Origin: Spongilla lacustris
Lineage: Eukaryota > Porifera > Demospongiae > Spongillida > Spongillidae
Direction: 5' to 3'
Assembly (NCBI GenBank): GCA_949361645.1
Contig: OX442415.1
Coordinates: forward strand, 29,244,562 to 29,308,561
DNA length: 64,000 nucleotides
Part shown: positions 43,636-55,873 of the stretch, piece by piece
How positions within the stretch are numbered: the stretch's first letter is position 1
How the letters are laid out: each line of letters starts with the position of its first letter
Notes under the pieces: model-generated
The model's database searches: none
Told to the model about the DNA's origin: nothing
Seen by the model: only the letters and a program-made list of their open reading frames with translations
Made by a program: the position numbers and the translations under genes

Positions 43636-43962
43636 ACCTCTCTGCAATGTAAAACTTTTTCATTGACATTCATTGCTATAAATACAAGTAAATCAAAAAC
43701 TTCTCTATCGAGAAAGTGATTGGTGCAAAAAGCAAGGAAACAAGATACAGTATGTTAAAGTGAGGTTTGGTAGGATCCTACAATGCAAACGAAGAAGCCT
43801 ATTTGCAAATGTAGGACTGTTATAGTTGTAGGATCCTACCAAACCTCACTTTAACATACTGTATCTTGTTTCCTTGCTTTTTGCACCACCAATCCTACAT
43901 CCCACCAATCACTACCTCTCTGCAATGTAAAACTTATTCATTGATATTCATTGCTATGAATA
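43636..43962. mobile_element. 63-bp perfect hairpin between 50-bp direct repeats
   Basis: Arms at 43721-43783 and 43826-43888 are exact inverse copies around a 42-base loop. Further out, AGTGATTGGTG (43716) and CACCAATCACT (about 43904) are also inverted. The whole hairpin lies between two direct repeats of about 50 bp beginning CCTCTCTGCAATGTAAAACT (43636 and 43915). Confidence 0.88.
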
Positions 43963-44100
43963 TAAATGCTTACGTCCGATTGGGTCTGGGTACGAGACCA
44001 CCTCTTTTTAATCAAAGTCATTAAATTATAAAGGGTGATTTTTATATGCAGCTGCATGTAAGTCAGGCCCTTAGCCAGGGGGGTGCAAATGGGTGCAATT

Positions 44101-44102
44101 GC

Positions 44103-44136
<34 letters not shown>

Positions 44137-44138
44137 AC
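44101..44138 (+). repeat. Poly(C) run of about 38 bases
   Basis: The longest of about fifteen C or G homopolymer runs in the window. Its length is likely to vary and to be hard to sequence. Confidence 0.95.
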
Positions 44139-44469
44139 TGGATGCAAGGTCCACTTGGCAGGCTATGAATATTATTCACTTGATTGTTTATTGCAGTGCA
44201 ATCTATGAATGAGAACTGCCAGCTGTCTGCATGTGTATAGTGCACGTATTTATGCATGTATGAGCACTGGTACGATCCAAATGTAGGATCAGAAAGATGG
44301 CTACAAAGCATCGTGCATGTATCATATTTGGCGTAAACAGCTCCCTATCTAGTACCCCATCCCAATAGCAAGAAATTCGGTCCAGCATTCCCTCCTATAA
44401 TCAATTTATTTAGCCATTTGGGTGCCAAGGGCATATGTATATATGGGACAGTTCACGCGAAAATGATAA

Positions 44470-44800
44470 CTCGCTTTTGTATTTATAATGTTATAAAATT
44501 TCCTTATGTTTGAATCGCTATAACTTCCCAACGGTTTAGGCTATCTACTTCGTATTTACAACACTTCATACCACACCATTTCTCTATGGTAAAATACATT
44601 TTGGTGTCTTGCACGTGCTCCGTACCAGTACTGCAACGTTCTATACCCCACCAGGTTTAAACCTGCCATAACTTTCTGTAGGAGTAATCAAATCGCTTCA
44701 AATTCGGTTTGTAGTTAGAGAGGTCCTATACCTATCGATTTGTTCTGTTCGTTAATTTTTATCAAATCCGTTACGGAGATACAGTGGAGCAAAGTTGGTA
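44470..44800 (+). repeat. Old dispersed repeat (partner of 5600-5920)
   Basis: Matches the reverse complement of 5600-5920 at many blocks, such as GTAGTTAGAGAG and CATTTTGGTGTCTTGCAC against CATTTTGGAGTCCTGCAC. Confidence 0.5.
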
Positions 44801-44924
44801 CAAGTTGGTACACATATACTATCAGACCACCAGTCAGTATGCCCTACACTGCATATAAAGCATGTCACCCACTCCAGTATGGGAAGAGCTCTATCCTTTT
44901 AACTACCTTTTCTTTTGTCTACAG

Positions 44925-45192
44925 CCAAAATAATCAGTGCTGACATTTCAAAAGTAGCAGGGAATTTGCCACACTGGCAGATTGTTGCAGATAAATTTAG
45001 CTTTGGAGAGCAAGACATTAAAGATATTGAACATCTTCATCAACCAGCAGATGATAGGAGAGTTGCATTTCTGAGAAGATGGATTGCAAAAAAGGCAATA
45101 AAGCTACTTATGTTGAGATGTACACAGCACTGGTTGACCTGGGTGAACAAGGAGCAGCTGATAAAATACGTGAAATTGCGAGTGAACAGTAG
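44925..45192 (+). pseudogene. Frameshifted copy of the terminal Death exon
   Basis: Starts after the same TTTTGTCTACAG acceptor as the exon at 19213 and codes AKIISADISKVAGNLPHWQI and following residues in the same order. A 1-nt deletion in the GCAAAAAAGGCAATAAAGC stretch (near 45090) shifts the frame in the second half of the Death fold. The original frame resumes in another register and reaches TAG at 45190. Upstream exons of the gene are not present, only about 110 bases of intron. This is therefore a duplicated 3' end, not a gene. Confidence 0.8.
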
Positions 45193-46184
45193 TGAACTGA
45201 ATCTTTTTAATGGAATATCATAACACCCCTTAGTTGTTGTACGGTGGTAGTGTTTTATTAGTAGGTGGATATTAAAATAGACTGCTTTGCTCATATATCA
45301 TTTTCATGTTTTTTTATAAATATTTTATTAGTAGAGACCACAGCAAGAAAATATCTTGTTTCCCAACTGGTTCTTGGGCAGATCAGCAGCATTTAATTTA
45401 GATGTGTCCATCACCTCATAGTGAAATTGTATCACTTTGTTAGAAGCAGGAGTGTAGGCTACAGCCGCTGTCCAAGCTACTTTTTCATGAGAGTTCCAAC
45501 CAACAACCCTAATGAAACCTATTGGGTTTGGAGAAAGGACTTGCCACTGCCTCTAGTCTTGCCAGCCAAAGTCCATCATACCTAATACTGAGTAAAGTGC
45601 ACCTAAATGGCTTCCCTTCTAAGCTGCTTATTTATGTTGACATCTAAATCTTTTGCGCATTACAAAATTAAATTACAGCATGAAAGTATTAACATAAGGT
45701 TAATTGATGGAATAATATTTAAACAACACTTCCAGCCTCATCATCCAACAAAATTATGCCTTCCCATGGGGAACATGGGTGCCATGACCTTTTTGTTTAA
45801 ATGTATCGTAGTGATGTTTTAAATGCAGTGTTAGAAACATGACACTGTCATTTGTAATGTGCTAAGATGGGGGGGGGGGGGGTAGTTTTTGAGAAGGTAA
45901 AGGTATTTAATCAGGCAGCACGTATGTTCTGTCATCATCACTATCTTCAGGAGGACATTGTATAGATGTAATACTTGACAACATGAACATGCTGGGGTAA
46001 AGAATTAAAACCAGAGTCGCTTGAATCTGATAACAGTTATCACATCGTTGGAAAAAAGACTGCTTGAAATTACAATTCCTATGGAGGATACATCATGACT
46101 GCTCTTACAAAATAAATGCTTTAAGCAGGCAATTGTAGAACACATGGTTTACAAAGAGATTGTTTACTCAGCAATTCTTAATTG

Positions 46185-48938
46185 TAATTTAAAAGGTGTA
46201 GGTAAAAGGAAATCCCTAAGATCTCCCTGCAAGAGAATGTCTGGCTGATTTGAGTAAGTTATACCTGTAGCACCACTTCAAACAACAAATTGGTGGTGCA
46301 TCGCCTAAAAATTGGCAACCTTATTTTCAACTGTGATATTGATCTAGAGTACAGATCATACAAAACACAAACTCAAAAGAATATGGCAATTATTGAATAT
46401 TAATATATTGCTGTATTTCACTAAACCATATTCCAAAGGTCAACTGACATGAAAAGATGTGCATTTAAAAATTGTTCATGTAATTTTTACAACATGTATA
46501 TATTTAGTACAGAATGCGACGTATTTTTATACTCAAATCGCAAACTTTTCATGCAAATACAAACAAGTGCCAGGCCCTTCTCTTACAGGGTAGATGCTCA
46601 CTCCAGGACAAGGATAGTTACTCTCTAGAACCTCATGTAGTTAACATGGATGTGAACAGATGTGCAGGTGCAGTTCAGAATAGACCTCTGTGAAGTGGAA
46701 TGACCATGCCTCAGTATAAATGCTCTACTGAAAATATTCAGCACCTGCTCAAATAACTCTTCTATCCATGCCATATGGTGCTCTGCATGTGCAGCAATGT
46801 GGTTTCGAATAAAACAGTTGCACTTGTAGTTTGGTGTTATAAAACATGAAAGCATACATGTGCATAAAACATGGCAGAGGTAAATAGAAATCCATGCCTC
46901 AAACACGACCCTTAAAATTGTGTGCAAGTGACATTGTTTAGAGGAAAGTCTGTATAATGTTCTACACCTAGTAATAGATGGGTTCTCAGGGACTACCCTG
47001 AGGTTGTGGACGTGCTCTTCGATGGATGATGAATGGGAGCCACATCAAATTGTCACTTAGTAACACATTGTACACTCACTCACTCAGGCTAAATTGCAGC
47101 CCTCATCGTCTAGACATTGACAGTTCTGCTGACTGCTCTCCCATGACAAAATGAGCTTGTTAGAATAGTAGATAAAGACATGAGAAGGCAGAGAAGGCTA
47201 TTTAGAAGTGCACTCTTAGAATAAAGAGTGGAAACGACAAAGAATCATGTATATGATAAAACAAGAGTAAGGGGAAGTCCCTGGAATGCCCCGAGAGATG
47301 GTCCTTCTAGGGATACCAAGCAAGCTTTGCTTTGTTAAGGTGTGGCCAGTGGTGTTCATCCATTGGTCTGGCTCCACCCAGCAGCCAATCCCACCAGGGT
47401 GTGTGTGGGCACTAGGGCATGGTGAGTTTCCAATGGAGGTTGGACTTGTCTAAGTAACATTGCGTATGACACAAGTACACTTCACAGCGATCATCTCCCA
47501 TAGGAGATTTAGTACTAAAAATGAAAAAGGGTGAGGGTGTGGCAGGGCCAGAGTGGACAATATAATGACTAATGTGTCATCATCCCTGCATGGGATGATT
47601 TCTCATTTGCTCAGCTTTCCTTGAGGAAATTGGGTTCCTTTAGCAGTGGAGTTTTTAACAGGGTTTAGGGGACTCCTCACTTTTCAGTGATTATAAGGGT
47701 ACCTAGGTGCTGAATGGCTGCAGTACATAGCTAAATGCGGGGCTTGGGCTAAGTCCTCTTCCTATTTGAAAGCAGATCTTACCGGCCCAACCTTGCCATT
47801 TGCGCTTCAGGAATGGGCCAGGTACATGACAGCTGCCTGCAGGATACAGGACTTCTTGCTCAAGGTGGCTGAGCTCCATGTACCTGTGGTATATTTGTAC
47901 CCAACATGAGATTCTTCATTAGGGAACTATATGTTACAAAGAATCGAATCAGGTATGTTATCAGTCCCCCCAGGCCATTTGCCTCATCATCATCACCAGG
48001 TAATGAGAGTGTGAAGGATCTGGAGGACCTGAACAGCAGGTGCATACCTCTCAACAGTTGCCATGGAGAGTTTATTTATATTAACTTGTTTTACTCCTAT
48101 AGTAGGATGTTCTCAATGGTTTGCTGTGCCCAAGTGGACAGGTTCTCCAATGTCGCTTACATGAAGAACCACGGCTTAATGTCTATTGTCCTGAATGTCC
48201 ACCTGGGGGTACAATGGCACACCCGAATGGACAGCAGAAAATGTTTTTGCCTTTCACTGAGGTGTAGGAACATATTAAAAAAGTGGGGAGGGAGGGGGGG
48301 GGGGGCTGAAGTTAATTTAATACTTTAAGTGGGCGTGGTGGTGTAGTGTGGTTGTTGGGCACTCGAATAAGAGGGGGGGGGGGGGGGTATACCTCGCACA
48401 TGGGGGGCGGATGTTAAATCAAGGCCTTCGTTAACTCTGGTGCATTTTGGTGCCCCCCCCCCCCCCCCCCCGAATAGGAGAACAAAATCAAAGACTATAA
48501 ACATGAAAAAAAAGTACAAATTCAACGTGGTAAATGGAAATAAAGGCAATAAGAAGAAATATAACAGCAAGGAAATAAAAAAATAACAATGTGCACAACA
48601 AAATAGGAAGTACAGTTTGTAAGTGGTAGGTCACAGTTTTCAAGTTCAGTTAAACAGATACACCCTTCCCCTCATCCCTGCATCTGCAAAATTCAGCTAG
48701 GACAATAGACATTAAGATTGAAGTAGCAATGCATATGATACTTACAGTGTTTCTGATGCAGCTACCTTGCAAACTGCATGGTCAGATGTCATGCCATATC
48801 TTACAGCCACAAACACCTTAGTGAGGGAGATTAGTTGTTTTAGCACTCATATGCACCATCATGCAGCTCAGATTATGTCACACAATCACACACATACACA
48901 CAGTCACACAACACACAGCTGCACAATCACATTTCAAG
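46185..48938 (+). repeat. 2.8-kb segmental duplication, copy 2
   Basis: Direct copy of 34458-37288. Here it follows directly on copies of 31884-31957 and of the 3' flank of gene B, whereas in the first copy these are kilobases apart. Confidence 0.92.
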
Positions 48939-50079
48939 TTATACAGGGTATTTATGTATGCTTGTTCTTGTTGAAGGCTATCATCAACCTTTCAAAGCCC
49001 ATGTCAACAGCAACTCGTCTTGTGAAGGTGAGAACAGATTATTTATGTGATGTGTATCTCTTCTGGCCATTTACATGAATGATATGCCTCTGGGTTTTTG
49101 TGATTTGCAGTGCTCATTGTTTACTTAATAATGATGTCAATGCATGGTTATGAAACATCTGTTTGTTCCAGAGCAATTCAGAGCTCACCCAACACAATGG
49201 GTGTGACATGCACCATGTAAATGGCTGGGAGTAGTAGTATTAGAGATGGGCCAGGTAAATGGCTGGGAGTGGGCACTAGTAGTGTCTGAAGTAAATCATT
49301 TAAATAATGGGTAAGGGAGATGGCAGATGTTAGCTGTTCCATCAATGATTTTTGGGTGGAAGGGCCAGATGTGTAGCAAGTCATTCTCAGCATCCAAGTA
49401 GTGACGGTGTAGGTAGGTGTGTGGATGGGATGAAATGTGACCATCATGCTTTGTGCAGATTGAATGTGTCAGTGGCAGGGGTCGAAATACTTTTGTTAAG
49501 TCACATACTGGGCCTACCTGCACATAGCTGGCCACACCTGCACTCTAGGCACCACACAACATTTACTACACTAAATGCTTCATCAGTATGATCTTTTGAT
49601 TTCTATTTCAATAATGATAACAATATTAACGATTTGATCGTCAGGTGTCCCGCTACATGGAATACTAGTAGTAATAGCGAGTCTCGTTTTTATAACATTC
49701 ATAATGAAACGAAGCAACTCGCGATATACGCATCCTGCACGGTGATAGCAGCATGGTGGGAGCTTGATCTAGCCTAAAGCATCAATGCAAAACTAGCAAC
49801 CGGCTGAACGCTGCCGTGGGGTAGCAAATTTTGAATTTTGTCGTACGGAATGATCATTAATATTATTTAACAAATTAGTGCATTAGCGTTCTCAGCCATT
49901 CTGAACGATTGCTACGTACGCTTTGTAAATGTAAATTTATATTTGCAGTCGCTAGCGCTAGATTAGCGTGGCTGGTAAACAATATAACTGTATCGTTTTA
50001 TCCACCTGCATGCAGTGCAGGTATAGGGCAATATAAACCTGCACTTTGGGAAATGTACCTGCGCTAGTGCTGGTGTGCA
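48939..50079. other. No recognised gene
   Basis: Short open frames only (for example 49178-49447 on the - strand). No known motifs and no supported splicing. Confidence 0.4.
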
Positions 50080-50206
50080 CTAGTCTCGTACCCAGACCCA
50101 AACATACGTAAGCATTATCGCTTACAGTATAATGCAACGCCATTTCTCGCGTAGCGGTGATGTAATCCATCCACTACTGCAAGTGTGGGTCTGGATACGA
50201 GACTAG
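50080..50206. mobile_element. 127-bp MITE with CTAGTCTCGTACCCAGAC ends
   Basis: The first 20 bases and the inverse of the last 20 match with one mismatch. Single copies of the same terminal motif occur elsewhere: about 15522, 19050, 32165 and 43984. Confidence 0.75.
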
Positions 50207-51318
50207 GTCTGCACTTGGTATTTCGAACACTGAGTTGCCAAGATTTATAGCACATACATGAGGTACAGACTAACTATATCAGGGAATAATTTAACTGGTA
50301 TTGCATCGCATTTTGTGATCCAGTTTTTATAAGGTGTGAAACAACATCAGAGCCATTGTCGTAGAAAACTGCGATGCAATCTATCTACAGTTGCAGGCAT
50401 GTGCTTAGTGCAAGTGCAACGTGAAAAGGGTGTACATACGGTACAAAGGAAGACATGCCAATCAAAACGGCATCTGTTCAGTTGCATGAGTGGGATTGTA
50501 CGGACTCACGTGATATTGGTCACCACACTCAATGTCTATCTCCCAAATCTGACGAGTCAAATTTTATTAAAGGTGACCTTTGGCCTTTGTAAGGCAAAAT
50601 GATATATTACATAATCATTACTAAATGTAAGTTTACATGTCGATATGTACATTTTTGTAGGTACACATATACATGTACATGTATGCTCGAACTACGGGTG
50701 GATTAGTTTGCAAATAGTAATAGTAAAGCTTTTAAATGTGATGGTGACCATGTTTTTGGGAAGGGGGGGTCATTTGAACCCCTACACCCACACACAGCCA
50801 CCCATGGACGATAGGATCAGTCTGGAGGAAGGTAACGGTCTTCATTATCTTTTGTGCTCTGTCCAAACTGAGAATGCTGATCACCTGAAAACAACCCGAA
50901 TGCACGGGCGTTTTATAGCTCTGCTTTAAATTCTTTCAATGTGTTCAAATCATCACACATCTTGGTGGAAACGAATTGCTATGCAACTGAACTGAGTTGC
51001 TAATCAACTTTGATTTTGCGACTGACAAATAATAATTCTAAACTGTCATTACAGCTAATCAATACAACTAACGCCTATGAAGGCAATAAATTACGTTTAT
51101 GCAACAAAATACAATTTCACATACTTCACATAATGAAGAGCGACCATACTCAACTTACAATTTGGTTAAATTATATTGAACCCTGTCCTAACACCTTGCA
51201 GAGCATGCATAATCATAAAACAATAAACAATAAACAGTGTCCAGTGGATATCGATAGTGTACATCTATGCTTGTATGACATCATCATAATTCAACCACAT
51301 TTGCACTTATTCATTTAG
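50207..51318. other. Upstream of the third GTPase exon, nothing recognised
   Basis: The P-loop of the GTPase starting at 51319 must be coded upstream, but I find no G1 motif here. The interval ends in an acceptor, TTATTCATTTAG. Confidence 0.4.
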
Positions 51319-52869
51319 CGTGTCTTTGGACGACAAGATGTGGTAGAACCTCTTACTGCTGGGATCATTCCCCATCAAGTGGACAGTCCTTACAGCAATA
51401 TGATTATCTATGACTTGGCCGGACATACTCACTACTTCTCCAGCCACTCTGCATGTCTATCTCTCTCCACAGTCCAGCCATCTTCCTTCTCCTGCTGGAC
51501 CTAAGGAAGGACTCTCAAGCCATCACCATGGAGCTCTATTACTGGTCTGCAATGATTGATGGTGTGTGCCACAGGTGTCCCCACAAGTCATCAGTCATAG
51601 TGGTGGGCACACATGCTGACCTGCTAACACCAGTGCAGGTGTCCACAAAACTAACCACCCTACAGTCAACTGCTAACACAGCCATTAGTCATCAGAAGTT
51701 AGTGAAGGTTGTAACCCTAAACCTTACAAAGATATACAGTGATGCAATGGATCAGTTCAGGGACCAGTTGCATGAAGTAAACAAAGATGTCATCAGTATG
51801 TGTCCATCAATTCCCATTCACAATCACCTGATGCTTGCCTTCATTAAGGAGAAGCTACCTTCAGATATTGATGCCATATCCCTCCCTGACCTAGTTGCAC
51901 GTATAAAGGCTGATCCAGACAACCTTATACCACCTGATGTTCCTCAAATCATTCCAATTCTAAAGACCTTATCAGAAAAGGGTTTGATTGTCTTTGTTCC
52001 ATCAGAACACCCCCTTAATAGCTGGGTAGTCCTTCACAATGAGAGCATTCTTAAAAAGGTCAATGGAGCTTTGTTTGCAGATCCTTCTCTTAAGGAATAT
52101 ACCCAACTAGCCAGCAATATTGGAATAGTACCCAGAGCAGTGCTTGAGAAGGCATTTCCAGAGTACAATATTGAAATGATAACACAGTTTATGATTTACT
52201 TTGAGTTGTGTCAACCATTGGACCTATCCCAAGTGGATACAAACATGGCACCTGATGGCTCATCCAGCTCAGATCTTGGTCCCCTCCTCTTCGTCCCAGC
52301 TCTTATACGTGATGATAGGCCAAGTAGTGCCACAGTTCCCTGTGGCAGCTTTGGTTGGTCCATGATTGTCAAGTGTACAGACCAGTTCTTCACACCACGC
52401 TTTCTTCATGTCCTACTTCGTAGACTGCCTTTTGAGTTTGCACTCCCCACAGTACAGGCCACACCCCTCCATTCTCAGCTCAAACGTCGCTGTGATGTAT
52501 GGAACAAGGGTATAAAGTGGCTTAGTAAGACAGGGATGGCCACCATTGTTGAGATGAGTGAGACATTCCAGTCCCTATCCATGGCTATGTTCTCATCTGA
52601 CAGGACAGACCCCAAGTACCTACATCATGTTCTAGCTGTCATCAAGAAGGCTTGTGAGGAATTCTGTCCACATGTGGAGGTGTTAGACGTGATCTCCTGT
52701 CCACCTGAAGCCAGCTCAGACCACTGTGATGGCACTAAGGTAGATCTGTCCATATTAAAGGAGGCCCTTCTTAGAGGAGATAAGTTTATTGTGGATGTAA
52801 GTGGCCAGAAGCATGTGGTGGTGGCGGAGTGGCTGAAAATAGAACCTTGTCTGCCGTATATTGTTGGAG
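51319..52869 (+). CDS. Roco-type (Roc-COR) GTPase exon, gene D
   Basis: Exon coding the second half of a Roc domain and a COR-like region. The first part (51319 to about 51452) contains MIIYDLAGHTHYFSSHSA with G3-like DLAGH at 51412-51426. The main part, from 51453, contains SPAIFLLLLDLRKDS, the G4-like VGTHADL at 51602-51622 and then about 400 residues of helical and winged-helix sequence (LPDLVARIKADP, LFVPALIRDDRPS, CGSFGWSMIVKCTDQFFTPRF). The two parts are in different frames: a short deletion or shift lies around 51450-51456. The donor GGAG|GTTAGG at 52869 leaves phase 1; without splicing a TAG follows directly. The P-loop exon is not found upstream. It is only distantly related to the exons at 621 and 9545 and represents a second Roco subfamily in the locus. 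Confidence 0.72.
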
Positions 52870-52924
52870 GTTAGGTGATTGATGGGTGTGGCTAAAGATG
52901 AATAACTGCACCTCTGTCTTGCAG

Positions 52925-52963
52925 GGCCAGAACTGGCAGGCCAAGCAATGCCACAGTTTGAAG
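52925..52963 (+). CDS. 39-nt small exon after Roco exon, gene D
   Basis: Phase 1-1 exon after acceptor CTCTGTCTTGCAG, before donor GAAG|GTCAGT, reading GPELAGQAMPQFE. Phase fits the preceding exon. Support is only splice sites and phase. Confidence 0.45.
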
Positions 52964-53663
52964 GTCAGTATGTGTAATATAAGTTGATTATGATAATATA
53001 ACAGTATGGACATGTACATAATTCCTTTTTTGGGTATACATTTACGTACATGGGGGTTAATATGGTTTAGGAAATTGAGAATTTATATGTGAGGGTCTGG
53101 GCACCTTGTGCTGCTGCTTCATTCGTTACACCACCAATTGCTTCTATTGCTGAGTAGTTTTTGATATAAAAGCGACTTATTAAATAAAAATGAGACTTAC
53201 ATCCGAATGACGATGCGAGATGTGGCCCTGCATGCTCATGCGTACGCGTGCATATTCGATAGAGTAGCATTGACGTCACGCGCGACTTGTATTGTTTCAT
53301 TACATAACTTACGTCATGTATATGTTGCTGTTTACATGCTATAAATATTGTGCAATATTGTGTTACAAAACTGATTGTAATATCTCACGTGATTTATTGA
53401 ATTATAGTTTTTGCCTAGAATGACACGCGGTGGCACGCTGAATCTAGCTAGTCCGAGTTAGCGCTCATTAGATAGCAGGCGAATTGTCGTACATGGTCCT
53501 TACGAGCCTGGGAACAGGAAAAAGAGTCTAGAATATTCATCTTTTAGATTGATCGTGGATAGCAATAAGCGAACCCAGAACAAGCGACGTTCAAATTGAT
53601 CGAGACAGCACTATAAGAAGAAAACGGATCCGAGCGGGGCAAAAGGCCTCAGCCATTCGAATC
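52964..53663. other. Intergenic; possible 5' end of BEL/Pao element
   Basis: No gene recognised. GTACATGGTCCTTACGAG at 53490-53507 could be the end of an LTR (CA) followed by a tRNA primer site (TGG), since it lies 170 bases before gag. I cannot define the LTR because the element has lost its 3' end. Confidence 0.3.
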
Positions 53664-54389
53664 ATGGCACAAGCTCAGGAAACGATCAATGCCCCTCAGA
53701 CAAACTGCTCAGCACTTAAACGGTTTCTCTCAGTTCTCCACGAGAAAAGAGATATTATTCTAAAAATGGACGCGGAAATCCTCAACGACGTGGGTTCGGA
53801 AGAAGAAATAGTGCGCGAGATCGAAGAGGCTGACGTCTATCGTGAAAGGATAGAGATGGCTGTCATCGCCATAGAACAAGCCATTTCCAAGACTGAACAA
53901 GCTAGTCCACTGCATATTCGACAGGGAGAGGAGTCGACGTCTGAACCAGTGAACCAACAAGCGGACAGGCTTTCAATTTCTCCAACTCCAAGCGATGCGC
54001 AGGCACATGTGGCTCCGCCCAGTCCAGTTGACAATTTACATAGTAGCCCAGAACAAGTTACAGCCTGGATCAACTACGATGAAGACGCCATAGGTGAAAC
54101 TCTCGAGTTGACACTAAGAAAATTTAGTGGTGATCCTACTGCGTGGACCCCATTTTGGGACTCCTATGAGTCAGCTATTCATCAAAATCCAGACTTATCA
54201 GACATCGACAAGTTCAACTACCTGCAGTCCTTGGTAGAACATTCAGCAGCAGAAGCCATTGCAGGACTCACTCTGTCTTCCTCAAACTATGCAGAAGCCA
54301 TAACAGTGTTGAAGAAGCGGTTTGGGAACAAGGAGCAACTCATTAAAAAACACATGGAGGCCAGCAGTGACATCAATTTACGAGCTTAG
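53664..54389 (+). pseudogene. BEL/Pao gag, N-terminal part
   Basis: Open stretch of 241 codons from an ATG. A coiled, charged N terminus is followed by the Pao-type gag segment (LELTLRKFSGDPTAWTPFWD, then FNYLQSLVEHSAAEAI and LKKRFGNKEQLIKKHMEA). The frame is lost near 54360, and related residues continue in other frames to about 54530, so several small indels are present. Confidence 0.78.
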
Positions 54390-54578
54390 AAACCTTCGTC
54401 AACTGTATGATAAAGTTACATGTCCGAAGTCTCAAGTCCATTGGAATTGCAGCCTCATCGTATGGCAACTTACTCGCTTCCATTTTGATGAAGAAGATTC
54501 CCTCTGTCTGATCTGTGTCTCATTGTAAGCCGTGAAACTGTAGAAGACAATTGGGATCTGGATTCGCTACTGAAGGTT

Positions 54579-55316
54579 TTGGAGGAGATCAAGGCAAGGG
54601 AGAGGGCTTCAACGAATACATCTGCCCAACCAAGGAAACCAGTTCGAGACTACTCCACTGCTGCTGCACTTCTGTCTGGCACATCATCTCCATTGTGTGT
54701 GTTCTACGACCAACCTCACTATTCTACCCACTGCAGAGTAGTGACTGATCATGAGAAAAGAAAGCAGCTGTTGTTGAAAGGAGGAAGATGCTTCATCTGC
54801 CTGAAGAAGGGACATCTCAGCAGAGACTGTCAGTCATCTCGTGGATGCTACAATTGTGGAGGAAGACATAATTCAAGTATATGCAAGTCACAAAGATCTG
54901 GGCCCCGAAATGCTCAGAATACAACACCTACCTCAACAGAACAACCTCAGAATGTTAGACCGCAGACCCAACCACAGCAACACCAGACACAATCTGCTCC
55001 AGTACTATCCATGTATGTTGATGGGAAGACTCCAGTGCTACTACAGACGACAAGAGCATCTGTGTTCCAGCCACACCGACCTTCACTCTCAACAATTGTC
55101 AGGATAATTCTAGACAATGGCAGTCAGCGCTCCTATGTCACAGATATGGTGCGGAAGAATCTTGCATTGCACACGGAACAAGCAGAAACAATCGTGATGA
55201 AAACATTTGGCTGCCATGAGAAAAGTTCAGATATGCGATGTGGTGAAGCTTGCGATCAAGACTGCAACTGGAACGAATTTGGTCTTACCTTTTCTGGTGG
55301 TGCCGTCCATCTGTGA
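54579..55316 (+). pseudogene. BEL/Pao zinc knuckles and protease start
   Basis: Contains two Cys/His clusters (CFICLKKGHLSRDC and CYNCGGRHNSSIC) and then the aspartic-protease-like IILDNGSQRSYV. Frame lost near 55230. Confidence 0.78.
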
Positions 55317-55791
55317 ACCCATTGCTGGACAACCTATCACACTAGCGAGGGATACCTACCCTCACCTATTTGGACTGAACCTTGCAGATGATAGTGGTAT
55401 GAGTGAGAGCTTAGGCATTACCGTCTTGATCGGAGCAGATCACTACTGGAAGTTGGCTACAGGGAGAGTTCGTCGTGGCAAGACTGGACTTACTGCTATA
55501 GTGACTGTGTTGGGATGGGTACTCTCAGGACCTGTACCAGGAATAACGTGTGGAGAAACTAGTACGAACCTTATCTCAGCTCATGCTCTCAAGTTGGAAA
55601 CTTCAGTTCTTCAGTGCCATGACTGCGACTTGGATCAAAGGCTGAAGAAGTTCTGGAATCTGGAGACTTTAGGCATTAAAGAGGGTGAAATGCCAGCATA
55701 TAGTCAGTTTATGGAGGGTATTACCTTCCAGGATGGCAGGTATTGCATTCAGCTTCCATGGAAAAAACTCACATCCACCTCTTCCGAATAA
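55207..55791 (+). pseudogene. BEL/Pao protease C-terminal and connector
   Basis: Open stretch with VLIGADHYWKLATGRV and VLGWVLSGPVPG, typical of the protease-RT connector of BEL/Pao elements. Ends in a stop near 55789. Confidence 0.72.
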
Positions 55792-55873
55792 CTTCAAACT
55801 AAGTCAGCGTCGACTTTGTGGTCTTCTGAGACGTTTACGACAGGAGCCTAGTCTACTATAGCGCTATGACACA

